This document shows positions 36,382-45,814 of a DNA stretch of 64,000 nt, piece after piece (the stretch's first letter is position 1; each line of letters opens with the position of its first letter). Source of the DNA: Caulobacter sp. 73W (GTDB lineage Bacteria; Pseudomonadota; Alphaproteobacteria; Caulobacterales; Caulobacteraceae). The position numbers and the translations under genes were made by a program. The stretch is taken from assembly GCF_041021955.1 (NCBI RefSeq), contig NZ_CP158375.1:2976001-3040000 (forward strand). Reading direction: 5' to 3'. Under the pieces are notes generated by a model, which saw only the letters and a list, made by a program, of their open reading frames with translations, made no database searches and was not told where the DNA came from.

Positions 36382-37383
36382 TTACCAGGCGCCGATCTTC
36401 TCGGCTTCCGCGTGGCTGATCGGGTTGTGGGCCTTGGCGTGGTCTTCCTCGGCCAAGAAGCGCACGGCCTCCAGGGCCGCCATGCAGCCCATGCCGGCGG
36501 CGGTGACCGCCTGGCGATAGACGTCGTCGGTGACGTCGCCGGCGGCGTAGACGCCCTGGACGGCGGTCGCCGCCGTGCCGGCCTTCACCTTCAGATAGCC
36601 GCTGGAATCCATCTCCAGCTGGCCGGCGAACAGTTGCGAGGCCGGGGCGTGGCCGATGGCGATGAACACGCCGTCGCAGGACAGGTCGCGGGTCTCGCCG
36701 GTCTTGACGTTCTTCAGGCGAACGCCGGTGACGCCCATCGGGTCGCTCTCGCCGGTCACCTCGTCGAGGACGCTGTCCCAGACCACCTCGATCTTGGGGT
36801 GGGCCAGCAGGCGTTCCTGCAGGATGCGTTCGGCGCGCAGCTCGTCCTTGCGGTGGACCAGGGTGACCTTGCTGGCGAAGTTGGTGAGGAACAGGGCCTC
36901 TTCCACGGCGGTGTTGCCGCCGCCGACCACGATCACTTCCTTGCCGCGATAGAAGAAGCCGTCGCAGGTGGCGCAGGCGCTGACGCCGAAGCCCTGGAAC
37001 TTGGCCTCGCTGTCGATGCCCAGCCACTTGGCCTGGGCGCCGGTGGCGATGATCAGGGTCTCGGCCAGCCATTCGGCGCCGCTGTCGCACTTCACATGGA
37101 AGGGACGCTTGGACAGGTCGACGGACAGGACGATGTCGTTGATCATCTCCGTGCCTACGTGCTCGGCCTGGGCGCGCATCTGATCCATCAGCCAGGGACC
37201 TTGGATGACGTCGGCGAAGCCCGGATAGTTCTCCACGTCGGTGGTGATGGTTAGCTGGCCGCCGGGCTGGATGCCCGCGATCAGGACGGGCTTCAGCAGG
37301 GCGCGCGCGGCGTAGATGGCGGCGGTGTAGCCGGCGGGGCCTGAACCGATGATCAGGCAGCGAGTGGTGCGGGGCTGGGACAT
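36382..37383 (-). CDS. trxB: Thioredoxin-disulfide reductase
   Basis: 333 residues: FAD motif GSGPAGYTAAIYAAR, redox pair CATC (137-140), NADPH motif GGGNTAVEEA with HRKDELRAE, and GVYAAGDVTDDVYRQAVTAA. It reduces thioredoxin with NADPH in the cytosol. The gene is divergent from pseI, 45 bases apart. Typical length for the low-molecular-weight class. Confidence 0.97.
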   Translation of the reverse strand: MSQPRTTRCLIIGSGPAGYTAAIYAARALLKPVLIAGIQPGGQLTITTDVENYPGFADVIQGPWLMDQMRAQAEHVGTEMINDIVLSVDLSKRPFHVKCDSGAEWLAETLIIATGAQAKWLGIDSEAKFQGFGVSACATCDGFFYRGKEVIVVGGGNTAVEEALFLTNFASKVTLVHRKDELRAERILQERLLAHPKIEVVWDSVLDEVTGESDPMGVTGVRLKNVKTGETRDLSCDGVFIAIGHAPASQLFAGQLEMDSSGYLKVKAGTAATAVQGVYAAGDVTDDVYRQAVTAAGMGCMAALEAVRFLAEEDHAKAHNPISHAEAEKIGAW

Positions 37384-37428
37384 GATGGTGTAATTTAATG
37401 ACCGATTCCCCTTCTTGCGAGCGGCCCG

Positions 37429-38493
37429 ATGAGCTCATCCCCTGAAATCGAGATCGCTGGACGCAAGATTGGCGCGGATCACCCGCCTTTCGTGATCTGC
37501 GAGCTATCGGGGAACCACAATGGCAGCCTGGATCGGGCGCTTCAGATGGTGGACGCGGCGGCTGACACCGGCTGCGCGGCGATCAAGATCCAGACCTATA
37601 CGGCCGACACCATCACCATGGACGTCGATCGGCCGGAGTTCCATATCAACGGCGGGCTGTGGGACGGCCGCAGCCTGTACGAGCTGTACCAGGAGGCCCA
37701 CACGCCCTTCGAATGGCACGAGGCGCTGTTCGAGCGCGCTCGCCAGCGGGGGGTGATCCTGTTCTCCAGTCCCTTCGACGAGACGGCGGTGGATCTGCTC
37801 GATGGTCTCGGCGCGCCGGCCTACAAGATCGCCAGCTTCGAGGCGGTGGACCTGCCGTTGATCCGCTATGCCGCCGCCAGGGGCAAGCCGCTGATCATCT
37901 CCACCGGCATGGCCAATCTGGAAGAGATCGAAACCGCGCGCCGCGCGGCGCTGGAGGCCGGGGCGGCGGGCGTGGTGATGCTTCATTGCGTCTCCAGCTA
38001 TCCTGCGACGCTGGAGGACGCGAACGTGCGCACGGTCGCCGATATGGCGCGGCGTTTCGATGGGCCCGTGGGGCTGTCGGACCACACGCCGGGTTCGGCG
38101 GCGTCGGTGGCGGCGATCGCCCTGGGCGCCAGCGTCATCGAGAAGCACTTCACCCTGGCGCGGGCGGATGGCGGGCCCGACGCCGCCTTCAGCCTGGAGC
38201 CGGGGGAATTCTCGCATCTGGTCAGCGAATGCGACGCGGCGTGGCGTTCATTGGGGCATGCGCATTACGACGTGCTGGGGTCGGAGCGAGGCAGCCTGCA
38301 GTTCCGGCGCTCGCTCTATGTGGCGGCGGACGTCCCGGCGGGTGGAGAGCTGACCCGCGCCAATGTGCGCTCCATACGTCCCGGGGCGGGCTTGCCGCCG
38401 GTGGAGCTGGACAAGGTGCTGGGACGTCGTGCGACCCGGCCGCTGGTCCGAGGCGAACCGCTGGCCTGGGATATGATCACCCCGGACGCCTGA
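37429..38493 (+). CDS. pseI: Pseudaminic acid synthase (NeuB family)
   Basis: 354 residues: NeuB/TIM-barrel start ISCEL-like FVICELSGNHNGSLDRAL, AIKIQTYTADTIT, YKIASFEAVDLPLI, STGMANLEEIETA, GLSDHTPG, IEKHFTLAR, and a C-terminal SAF antifreeze-like domain (about 295-350). The EIEIAGRKIGADHPP start and DGGPDAAFSLEP are PseI-like. It condenses 6-deoxy-AltdiNAc with PEP to pseudaminic acid, the sugar on flagellins in Caulobacter relatives. It overlaps wbqC by 17 bases, tail to tail. Confidence 0.93.
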   Translation: MSSSPEIEIAGRKIGADHPPFVICELSGNHNGSLDRALQMVDAAADTGCAAIKIQTYTADTITMDVDRPEFHINGGLWDGRSLYELYQEAHTPFEWHEALFERARQRGVILFSSPFDETAVDLLDGLGAPAYKIASFEAVDLPLIRYAAARGKPLIISTGMANLEEIETARRAALEAGAAGVVMLHCVSSYPATLEDANVRTVADMARRFDGPVGLSDHTPGSAASVAAIALGASVIEKHFTLARADGGPDAAFSLEPGEFSHLVSECDAAWRSLGHAHYDVLGSERGSLQFRRSLYVAADVPAGGELTRANVRSIRPGAGLPPVELDKVLGRRATRPLVRGEPLAWDMITPDA

Positions 38494-39187
38494 CCAGGTC
38501 CGCCGTCCCAGCCCAACCCAGGTTCATCACCGCATCGATGAAGCCCATGTAGGGGGTGAATTCCGGTGATCCCTGCTCATAGGGCTGGGGAACGAAGTCC
38601 ATGAAGCGGACCGGGAACCCCTCGGCTTCGAAGACGCCCTCCTGCGTCATGTAACCCTCGGATCCCCGGGGCGAGATGTACTGCTCGACATTCATCGCGC
38701 GGCACAGGGCCAGCAGGTGACGTGACCGGGTTTCACCGCAACCCAGATCGGAGGCCCGCACGAACCGGGGGGCCAGTCCAAGACGGCTCGCCGCGGCCTC
38801 GATCAGTCCGGCCGTGAACTGCGACAGTCGGTCAGCCGGCCGCGCCAGCTGCTCCTCCATGAAGGCCAGGCCTTCGGCGGCGCCGGGGCGTCCTGCGTAG
38901 GCGTGACGGAGGGACTGCAGATGCTTGGCGCGCCAGGGCTGATCGTCGGCGATGTGGATAGAGTCGAGGGCGGTGTCGCGATCATGTCCCCGGACGGGGA
39001 TGGTGAGCATCTGTTCCTGTCCAGATAGCAGGATGCGATTGCGTGACTGCCAAGAGCGCCGGGCGAACTGCACGTCGTCGAGGAAGATGAACACCTCACT
39101 CGCCGCGATCAGCTCGAAATAGCCGAGATAGGGCAGGTAGGTCGGCTGCATGATCGCGGCCGTCCGCGCTGCTTGCGGCGTCGTCAT
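38477..39187 (-). CDS. WbqC-like family protein
   Basis: 236 residues of PF08889: AIMQPTYLPYLGYFELIA, FIFLDDVQFARRSWQSRNRI, LTIPVRG, and the C-terminal YEQGSPEFTPYMGFIDAVMNLG. WbqC-like proteins occur in O-antigen and flagellar sugar clusters; I know of no settled activity, though an acyl- or aminotransfer role on nucleotide sugars has been considered. The ATG overlaps the FAD gene's stop (ATGA). Last gene of a minus-strand run with PseF/PseG-type genes. Confidence 0.88.
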   Translation of the reverse strand: MTTPQAARTAAIMQPTYLPYLGYFELIAASEVFIFLDDVQFARRSWQSRNRILLSGQEQMLTIPVRGHDRDTALDSIHIADDQPWRAKHLQSLRHAYAGRPGAAEGLAFMEEQLARPADRLSQFTAGLIEAAASRLGLAPRFVRASDLGCGETRSRHLLALCRAMNVEQYISPRGSEGYMTQEGVFEAEGFPVRFMDFVPQPYEQGSPEFTPYMGFIDAVMNLGWAGTADLVRRPG

Positions 39188-40434
39188 GCGCGCTGCGCCG
39201 CGGGACGGGTGGCCGCGATGGCCTGGATGAGGCCCTCCCGTATTTCGAGGAGCTTCTGCGTCTTGCCGTAAGGCTCCCAAGCGCCCGGAACGAGGGCGGC
39301 GCCGCATCGGCCATAGAGGCGATCGCGCAGCTGGCCGAGCATCTCGACGACCGCTGGAGAATGATAGATCCAGCGAGGGCGGTGAGCCTCGTCGATAAGC
39401 CGCCCGAGGGTCGCGCCGCCGACGCCCTCCAACAATCTGGCGGCCTCGGACCGAAGCGCGTTCTCGTCCGCCGGCCGGACACATTCCAGCGTCAAGAGCG
39501 TTTGGTCGCCGCTGGCGTACAGGTAGGCGCGGAACACCGCCCCGGTCGCCGTGAAGTTCTGAACGTAGAACGGCGCCGCGATCGAGGTCCGGGCTTCGAA
39601 GGTGTAGGTCGAGAAGGTCTTGCGGACCTGTTCGGGCGTGCGCAGGCCGACGGCCTTGGCCAGGGGCAGGGGGTTGGCGGCCCAGAGCACGGTCTCGCCC
39701 CTGTCGACGGCTTCGAACGCCTGGGTCGGGGTGACCAGGGTTTCGGTATCCACCTGGACCCCCAGCGCGGTCAGCCGTTCCGAGAGGGTGCGGAACATGG
39801 CGGGGAAGCCGTTCGTGGGAAGCGTGGCCTGGGCGTTGTGGGTACGTCCCCACAAAGCCGAGGGCAGGCCGAAGAGTTCGTCGCTCAGGGGATCGGCCCG
39901 CTTGGCCTGGGCCAGGGCGTCGATCGGCGCGTCGACGGGATAGACCCGGTTCACCGCCAGGGCGACCGCCGTGTCCGGATGCAGGGCGGCGGGATCAGTG
40001 TCCAGGTGCCAGCGGCAATAGCGGGCCAACGCCGCCTCGATGGCCGGCGGATAGGCGGCGAAACGATCGGCCAGATTGGCGAAGTCGCGCGGCCTGGTTT
40101 GCAGGCCACCCGGCCAGGCGGGCCCCCCGAACCCTTCCACGCACCGAAATTCGCCTTGCTCGTCGAGGCTGACGGAAGCGTAGCGATTGGAGAAGACGTC
40201 CAGCGCCACGCCGTGACGAACAAGCGTGTCGGTCACAGGATCGCCGGGCGGAGCGAAATAGATCGTCGCCTCGCGTATCTCCAGATCGTCGATCACGCGC
40301 GAGCGCGCTACGCCCCCAAGGCTGTCCAGCCTTTCGTGCAGGCGCACTTCGTCATAGCCCAGTTCCGGCGCATCCAGGGCGGCGAGGAGGCCGCTGAGGC
40401 CGCCGCCGACAATACGAAGGCCGGCGACGGTCAT
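39184..40434 (-). CDS. FAD-dependent oxidoreductase (amine oxidase/mutase-like) in Pse locus
   Basis: 416 residues. An N-terminal Rossmann motif RIVGGGLSGLLAAL and acidic-end HERLDSLGGVA mark an NAD_binding_8/UDP-galactopyranose-mutase-like flavoprotein. The rest is divergent and I cannot place it in a named group. It overlaps wbqC and the methyltransferase gene by four bases each, so it is part of one translationally coupled unit. A role in modifying the sugar or its carrier is inferred only from context. Confidence 0.72.
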   Translation of the reverse strand: MTVAGLRIVGGGLSGLLAALDAPELGYDEVRLHERLDSLGGVARSRVIDDLEIREATIYFAPPGDPVTDTLVRHGVALDVFSNRYASVSLDEQGEFRCVEGFGGPAWPGGLQTRPRDFANLADRFAAYPPAIEAALARYCRWHLDTDPAALHPDTAVALAVNRVYPVDAPIDALAQAKRADPLSDELFGLPSALWGRTHNAQATLPTNGFPAMFRTLSERLTALGVQVDTETLVTPTQAFEAVDRGETVLWAANPLPLAKAVGLRTPEQVRKTFSTYTFEARTSIAAPFYVQNFTATGAVFRAYLYASGDQTLLTLECVRPADENALRSEAARLLEGVGGATLGRLIDEAHRPRWIYHSPAVVEMLGQLRDRLYGRCGAALVPGAWEPYGKTQKLLEIREGLIQAIAATRPAAQRA

Positions 40435-41078
40435 GACCGTCGTTGGCCCCAGACCACGATGTCGCTGTTGCCCGGCACAAGGCGGCCGGACTGGATGTTG
40501 TCGAAACGGATGCGCAGCAGGGCGGTCGGCTCCAGGCCGAGCGTGCGCTTCAGCAGATCGGTCAGCGCGCTCTCGTCATAGAAGAGGTTGAAGGCGCCGG
40601 CTTCACCGGTCTCCTCGGTATCGAGGATAAAGCCGTGCGGTTCGGTTTCGCGTCCGCGGGCGTAGCGATAGTCGTCCCGGGCCCGGGTCCTGACGAAGAC
40701 CGCGCATCCCGGAGCCATCAGCGGCGCGACCCCCGAAAGCAGGCGTTCAGCCTGAGCCGCCGACACGTAGCAGAGCATGTTGGGGATCAGCAGGGCGTCG
40801 ATGGGTCCGCTGAGCGGCGGCGGGCCGGCGGAGAGGTCGGCTTCGACGATCTCGGCTTCCTCTCCAAGGTTATGCGCAGCATCGGCCAGGGCGCGGGCGT
40901 CGCGGTCGACATTGGTCACGCGCCAGCCGTAGCTTTTGTAAAGCGACAGGTTGTTGCCCGTGCCGCCGCCCAGCTCCACCGCCCGGCCCGGGCGGCTATC
41001 GAGTCGCGCCTTGAAGAAATGGCGAACGACGGCCTCGTCCGGGTATTTGAGTCCGCGTATCGAGGGGAGCTGGATCAT
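40431..41078 (-). CDS. Class I SAM-dependent methyltransferase in Pse locus
   Basis: 215 residues with SAM motif I VELGGGTGNNLSLY (about 34-47), an acidic motif II VTNVDRDA and IDALLIPNMLCYVS. The substrate is unknown; a sugar O/N-methyltransferase would fit the cluster. It is coupled to the FAD gene by ATGA. A 58-base gap separates it from pseG. In Caulobacter a methyltransferase acts in flagellin sugar modification, but I cannot establish orthology here. Confidence 0.82.
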   Translation of the reverse strand: MIQLPSIRGLKYPDEAVVRHFFKARLDSRPGRAVELGGGTGNNLSLYKSYGWRVTNVDRDARALADAAHNLGEEAEIVEADLSAGPPPLSGPIDALLIPNMLCYVSAAQAERLLSGVAPLMAPGCAVFVRTRARDDYRYARGRETEPHGFILDTEETGEAGAFNLFYDESALTDLLKRTLGLEPTALLRIRFDNIQSGRLVPGNSDIVVWGQRRS

Positions 41079-41136
41079 GAAGGCCTGTTATGCGCACTGC
41101 GTCGCCGAAGGGTCTGAGCTTATGCTTAATATGCGG

Positions 41137-42144
41137 CTAAGGTCCGACGTCCTTGATGTGCGTCAGAATGGCGTCGGCTGTCCGGGCCGCGCCCAGGCCG
41201 TCGCAAACAGCGGCGGCGGCTTCTGACATCTCGGCCCGAAGCCGCTCCTCTCGCAAAAGCTCACCGACGCGTTCTTCCAGCCTTTCGGCGAAGGCGGCGT
41301 CAGAGGCTTGGATCGTCGACACCGCCCCGCGTCTTTCAAGCGCATGCGCGGCGGGAGCCTGGTTTTCAGCCAGAATGACGAGGATCGTCGGGAGGCCCAA
41401 AGTGCAGCGCTCCCAGCTCGTTGAGCCCCCCGCGCCGATGGCTATGTCCGCCGCGGCGGTGAGTTCAGCCATGCGGTGCGTCTGTTCGTGCAGCCGCAGG
41501 CGTGGCTCCTCGGCGGCCCTGTCGCGCAGGCGAGGCAGGCTCGGCGCCTGGGACCCCACCACGACATCGAACTCGACCCTTGGGGTCTTGGTCAGCAGGG
41601 CGTCGATCACCCTGCCCGTGACGCCATCCAGATCGGTCAATCCAAGGGACACCAGGACCCGCCGCACGGGGGCCGTGGCGCGGCGGCGGAGCGTTTCGTC
41701 CCGCAAGCGGGCGAATTCGGCGCGCACGGGCGCGAAACTGGGACCCAGCAGAAGGCGCGCGTCTTTGGGCGTCAGGCCGGCATAGTCTTCCGCGCGACGG
41801 TCCGGACCAGCGTCCAGAACGAGGTCGGCGCCCAAGAGGCGATCGGCGAGATCGTCGATCGCCATGGTCGGCCGCCCCGCCGCCATTGCGCGATGGTCGG
41901 GTTCGGAAAGGCCGTAGTGATCGAAGACCACCAGATCGTAATCCAGGGCCTGTTCCGGGCTCCGCGCCTCGCGCCCGATACGCTGGTCGGCGAAGGCGTC
42001 GAGCAGCGGCGAGACATGGGCGCCTGCGTGGAAGGCGCAGGCATGACCCCGATCGGCGAGGGCGTGGGCCAGGGTCAAGGAGCGCATGACATGCCCCCCG
42101 CCGACCGTCGGTCCTGCGTCGGCGACGAACAGCACCCGTTTCAA
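41137..42144 (-). CDS. pseG: UDP-2,4-diacetamido-2,4,6-trideoxy-beta-L-altropyranose hydrolase
   Basis: 335 residues, GT-B fold: FVADAGPTVGGGHVMRSLTLA contains the G-G-H-V-M-R substrate/catalytic block (His about 18), DHYGLSE, GAGGSTSWERCTLGLPTI at the nucleotide-binding site. PseG removes UDP to give the substrate of PseI. Coupled to the upstream cytidylyltransferase gene by ATGA. The C. crescentus counterpart is flmD, from memory. Confidence 0.92.
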   Translation of the reverse strand: MKRVLFVADAGPTVGGGHVMRSLTLAHALADRGHACAFHAGAHVSPLLDAFADQRIGREARSPEQALDYDLVVFDHYGLSEPDHRAMAAGRPTMAIDDLADRLLGADLVLDAGPDRRAEDYAGLTPKDARLLLGPSFAPVRAEFARLRDETLRRRATAPVRRVLVSLGLTDLDGVTGRVIDALLTKTPRVEFDVVVGSQAPSLPRLRDRAAEEPRLRLHEQTHRMAELTAAADIAIGAGGSTSWERCTLGLPTILVILAENQAPAAHALERRGAVSTIQASDAAFAERLEERVGELLREERLRAEMSEAAAAVCDGLGAARTADAILTHIKDVGP

Positions 42145-42860
42145 AGCCGTCGGTCCCCGCCCCAGGCGGCCAAGTCCGCCCGACCGCGGACGAATGCCCG
42201 CACGTCGTCGCTGGTGAAGGCTGGATTGGCCGGCAAGAGGGTGTCGAACACCTGTCGAACGAACGCGTAGTCGTCCGGTCTGTCCACCGTCCAGCGAACC
42301 TCCGATTCATCGACGGGGGGGCGTACGGCCGCGTCGCGCCAGAGGTCAGGGCGGGTGTGGAAGATCCAAGTGACGTGTTCGCGCTCTTCGGAGCTGGTCG
42401 CCATGGCGGCGGCGCGGCGCAGGGCCGGAGCGGTCATGACCTCCACGTCCAGGCCCTTGGCGAAGGCGGCGTCCGCAGGGGTGTTGGTGGTGTAGTCGGC
42501 CCTGGCCCGCAGATGCTCATCGATGCAGGTGTCGATAAGCGCGGGGTCGATCAGGGGGCAGTCACCGGTCAGGCGGACAACGTGATCGGCCGGCCCAAAG
42601 GCTTCCAGCGCCCCGATGAAGCGCGCCTGGACATTGTCGAGCGAGCCTCGATAGACGTTGAGGCCGTAACGAGCCGCCGCCTCGGCGAGCGGATCGTCGG
42701 AAGCTTCGTCGCTGGTGGCCACCACCAGCCTGTCGATCCGTTTGGAGCGGGCGACCCGCTCGCATTGGCGGATCAGCATCGGCGCGCCGGCCAGGGGCAG
42801 CATCACCTTCCCGGGAAGGCGGCTGGAGCTCATGCGGGCCTGGAGAACGGCGAGGATCAC
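42141..42860 (-). CDS. Cytidylyltransferase/SpsF-like nucleotidyltransferase (PseF-like)
   Basis: 239 residues: LQARMSSSRLPGKVMLPLAG nucleotide-binding loop, GSLDNVQARFIGALE, RLTGDCPLIDP (metal-binding Asp) and WTVDRPDDYAFV. This is the SpsF/COG1861 type, which substitutes for PseF (CMP-pseudaminate synthetase) in many Pse loci; the C. crescentus equivalent is flmC, from memory. It heads the coupled pseG pair and starts 31 bases after the ELM1-family gene. Confidence 0.87.
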   Translation of the reverse strand: MILAVLQARMSSSRLPGKVMLPLAGAPMLIRQCERVARSKRIDRLVVATSDEASDDPLAEAAARYGLNVYRGSLDNVQARFIGALEAFGPADHVVRLTGDCPLIDPALIDTCIDEHLRARADYTTNTPADAAFAKGLDVEVMTAPALRRAAAMATSSEEREHVTWIFHTRPDLWRDAAVRPPVDESEVRWTVDRPDDYAFVRQVFDTLLPANPAFTSDDVRAFVRGRADLAAWGGDRRL

Positions 42861-42891
42861 GCGGTCAGACTAGCGGTGATTCCCTGCCGGT

Positions 42892-43884
42892 TCATTGCCG
42901 GGCGCCCATCCGTTCCAGCACTTCCGCCGCCAGCCGGTCCGTCTCGGCCAGGGGCTCGTAGGTCCAGCCGTGGAAGTGGCCGCCGAAGGGGCGGGCGGCG
43001 CCGTGGTCTTCGAGGGACTGGTGGAAGGCGCGGAATTTCCGGCTTTCGCCGTCCATCTTAAGCACGAAGACCGGCTTGCCGGTGCCGGCGGCCTCGACCG
43101 CCATGTTGGTGCTGTCCTCGGTGACGCAGATGTAGTCGGCGGCGGCCAGGAAGGCGAAGTAGGGGTTGGGCCCCTCGCCGTCCCAGATCATGCCCGGCAG
43201 GTGTTTCAGCCGCGCCTTCATCAGGGTCTTGGCCTCGTCCGGGGTGCGGCGCGAGAAGGTCATCATCAGCGAGCCGCCCTCGTGCTCCAGCGGCAGGACC
43301 AGGTCGCGGGCGATGCCGGCGGCGCGGGTCTGGCTGAGGTCGAAGGCCTTGGAGCGGCCGCCGATCAGCACCGCCACGCGGGGATGCGGCAGGCGGTTCA
43401 GCTTGCGGGCGAAGGCCTTGTGGTCGGCGGCCATGCGGGCGGCGGTCACCCGGTGCGGCGAGCCGACCAGGGGGACGACGTTGTCGCCGGTCAGGCGGTC
43501 ATGCTTGGGCGGGGCGACCAAGTCGAACAGGCGGGACGGGGCCTTGGGGTCCTGCAGCTGGACCACGAAGGTCTTGCCCTTTGACCAGCGCTTGACCCGG
43601 ATCGACAGGGGGATGCTGGCGCGGCCGCAGCCGATCCAGATGTCGGGCCAGGGGCCGACGATGTCGCTTTCCGGCGTCAGGGTGGCGCGCGGGAACGGGT
43701 GCAGGCGCCAGGGCAGGCGGCGCCAGTTTCCACGATAGGCGATGCGCTTGACGACGATGCGGGCGCGGGTCTGGCGCGCAATGGCCTCGGCCAGGCCGAC
43801 GGCCTGGGCCTCGATCCCCGCGCGTCCGTCCGAAACCGCCCAGATGACGAGCGGTTCGGACGGGCGGGCGGCCTCTAGATCCAC
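42892..43884 (-). CDS. ELM1/GtrOC1-family protein (mitochondrial fission ELM1-like)
   Basis: 330 residues of PF06258: [62 protein letters not shown], and [21 protein letters not shown] near the C-terminus. It looks like a GT-B glycosyltransferase fold; bacterial members are uncharacterised and named for the plant ELM1 homologue. It overlaps greA by ten bases and precedes the PseF-like gene, so it may share the greA transcript. Confidence 0.88.
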   Translation of the reverse strand: MDLEAARPSEPLVIWAVSDGRAGIEAQAVGLAEAIARQTRARIVVKRIAYRGNWRRLPWRLHPFPRATLTPESDIVGPWPDIWIGCGRASIPLSIRVKRWSKGKTFVVQLQDPKAPSRLFDLVAPPKHDRLTGDNVVPLVGSPHRVTAARMAADHKAFARKLNRLPHPRVAVLIGGRSKAFDLSQTRAAGIARDLVLPLEHEGGSLMMTFSRRTPDEAKTLMKARLKHLPGMIWDGEGPNPYFAFLAAADYICVTEDSTNMAVEAAGTGKPVFVLKMDGESRKFRAFHQSLEDHGAARPFGGHFHGWTYEPLAETDRLAAEVLERMGARQ

Positions 43885-44348
43885 TCGACCTTGAGGATTT
43901 CGTAGGCCTTCACGCCGCCGGGGGTGTTCACCTCGACGACGTCGCCGGTCTCCTTGCCGATCATCGCGCGGGCGATGGGCGAGGCGATCGAGACGCGGCC
44001 CGACTTCACGTCGGCCTCGTGCTCGCCGACGATCTGGTAGCGCGCCTCTTCCTCGGTGTCCTCGTCGACGACGCTGACGGTCGCGCCGAACTTCACCTGG
44101 GTGCCGGACAGCTTGGAGACGTCGATGACCTGGGCGCGGGCGATCTTGTCCTCGATCTCGGCGATGCGGCCTTCGATCCAGCCCTGACGCTCCTTGGCGG
44201 CATGGTACTCGGCGTTTTCGCTGAGGTCGCCGTGCGAGCGCGCCTCCGCGATGGCGGCGATGACGTTCGGCCGCTCAACAGTTTTCAAACGCTTCAGTTC
44301 TTCGTCGAGGGCCGTATAGCCCCCGGCGGTCATCGGGACTTTTTCCAT
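43875..44348 (-). CDS. greA: Transcription elongation factor GreA
   Basis: 157 residues, the usual length. N-terminal coiled coil with [38 protein letters not shown] (the acidic tip DxxE stimulating RNA cleavage) and C-terminal FKBP-like domain ending in [16 protein letters not shown]. It rescues backtracked RNA polymerase. An upstream in-frame ATG at 44429 adds 27 unconserved residues and is rejected. Confidence 0.97.
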   Translation of the reverse strand: MEKVPMTAGGYTALDEELKRLKTVERPNVIAAIAEARSHGDLSENAEYHAAKERQGWIEGRIAEIEDKIARAQVIDVSKLSGTQVKFGATVSVVDEDTEEEARYQIVGEHEADVKSGRVSIASPIARAMIGKETGDVVEVNTPGGVKAYEILKVEWI

Positions 44349-44450
44349 TGCGGATTTAGCTCGGTCGCCCTGGGTTTGATTCTTGGCCGCGGGCGCAGAC
44401 GTCCGGGGGCTGAGAGGATAGGGGGCCATTCCCCCCGGATCAAGGGTTGT

Positions 44451-44672
44451 TCAGGGAAGCTTCACCGGCGGTTGATTTTCCTCGACTTTCGGGCGGCGGC
44501 CCAAACGGGCGTAACCGTAAAGAATCAGGCCGATCAGCCCGACCCCCAGGGCGACGAACACCGCCACGCCGATCGCCGCCCCCAGAACGTAGAAAAGACC
44601 AAGGACGATGACCGCCGCGATGGCGGCGACGACGGCCAGTATAAGGCCGCCGGCGAGGGAGGTGCGTTTCAT
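44451..44672 (-). CDS. Small two-helix membrane protein
   Basis: 73 residues with two membrane helices (about 8-30 and 33-53, Ala/Val/Gly-rich) and a basic, Pro-rich end (RLGRRPKVEENQPPV). No family recognised; it could be a holin-like or DUF-type membrane protein. It sits between GST and greA on the same strand, about 100 bases from greA. Confidence 0.6.
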   Translation of the reverse strand: MKRTSLAGGLILAVVAAIAAVIVLGLFYVLGAAIGVAVFVALGVGLIGLILYGYARLGRRPKVEENQPPVKLP

Positions 44673-44710
44673 GCCGCCCTCAACGCACCACCACGGCGAA
44701 GGTTCGCCGA

Positions 44711-45376
44711 TCAGGCGTAGGCGTACGGCCCGCCGCGCTCCAGGGCCTTCTGATAGGCGGGCCGGGCGTGGATGCGCTGCAGGAACGCCTTCAGTTTGGG
44801 CTTGTCGGCGCCGAAGGGCGAGCGGGAGGACGCCGCCTCCAGCGGGAAGCTCATCATCACGTCGGCGGCGGTGAAGTCCGGCCCGGCGAACCATTCGGAC
44901 TTGCTGAGCGTGTCTTCCCAATAGGCCTGCTGGGCGGCCAGCTGCGGGTCGATGAAGCCGGCCTGGGCCTTGGCGGCGATGCCTTTCACGATCGGCTTCA
45001 GCAGGCCCGGCGCCCGTTCGGGCAGAACGCCGAACACCAGCTTCAGCAGCAGGGGCGGCATGGCCGAACCCTCGGCGAAGTGGAGCCAGTGGGTGTAGGC
45101 GCGCTTCTGCGCCGTGCCGGCCGGCGGGACCAAGCGGCCGGCGCCGTAGGTCTCCAGGATGTATTCGACGATGGCGCCCGTCTCGGCCACGGTGATGTCG
45201 CCGTCGGTGATCACCGGCGACTTGCCCAAGGGATGCACCGCCTTCAGCTCCGGCGGGGCCAGCATGGTCTTGGCGTCGCGCTGGTAGTGCTTGATCTGGT
45301 AGGGCGCGCCCAACTCCTCCAGCAGCCAGAGCACGCGCTGCGAGCGGGAGTTGTTGAGGTGATGGACGGTCAGCAT
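44711..45376 (-). CDS. Glutathione S-transferase
   Basis: 221 residues: thioredoxin-like N-terminal domain with LTVHHLNNSRSQRVLWLLEE, HPLGKSPVITDGD (cis-Pro) and AETGAIVEYI, and an all-alpha C-terminal domain with FTAADVMMSFPLE. The catalytic residue is probably the Ser of NNSRSQR. Beta/fungal Ure2-like class of GST. Substrate unknown. Confidence 0.93.
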   Translation of the reverse strand: MLTVHHLNNSRSQRVLWLLEELGAPYQIKHYQRDAKTMLAPPELKAVHPLGKSPVITDGDITVAETGAIVEYILETYGAGRLVPPAGTAQKRAYTHWLHFAEGSAMPPLLLKLVFGVLPERAPGLLKPIVKGIAAKAQAGFIDPQLAAQQAYWEDTLSKSEWFAGPDFTAADVMMSFPLEAASSRSPFGADKPKLKAFLQRIHARPAYQKALERGGPYAYA

Positions 45377-45491
45377 CGGCGTTTCCCTGATCAGTGTTCA
45401 GATCACTGTGCATCAGGGCCGGTGCGGCGCAAAGCCCCAGGAGGCGCTTGGCCGCATGGTCAAGCTGGGGCGCGGTTTGTAGCCATGTCGG

Positions 45492-45794
45492 ATGTCCGAC
45501 AAACCCTCGCGCCTTCCCCGCCTGGCCCGACAGATCGCGTTCTTCGCGGCGGCCGGCCTGCTGCTCTTCGTCGTCGTCTTCCTGCTGACGGCCAACTGGG
45601 GACGAGGCGAGGCGAACGTCAGCGGCAAGTGCCGCGACGCGGTGGGCATGGCCGCCTACAGCATCGACGGCTGGCAGGCGATCAAGGACAGCTGCACCGC
45701 CAGCGAACTGTCCGCCCTGACCGCCGAGTTCCAGGCCAACGGCGTGTCGACCGAGCACATCGAGCTGAGCCGGCGAATGCAGCAGGCGCGTTGA
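45492..45794 (+). CDS. Hypothetical protein with N-terminal membrane anchor
   Basis: 100 residues. One hydrophobic helix (about 15-34) then a periplasmic domain with two Cys (GKCRDAVG, KDSCTAS) that may form a disulfide. No known family. It stands alone between divergent GST and the GT1 gene. The start is MSDKPSRLP; no strong ribosome site is visible. Confidence 0.65.
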   Translation: MSDKPSRLPRLARQIAFFAAAGLLLFVVVFLLTANWGRGEANVSGKCRDAVGMAAYSIDGWQAIKDSCTASELSALTAEFQANGVSTEHIELSRRMQQAR

Positions 45795-45814
45795 TCGGCG
45801 TGCTGCCTCTAGCA

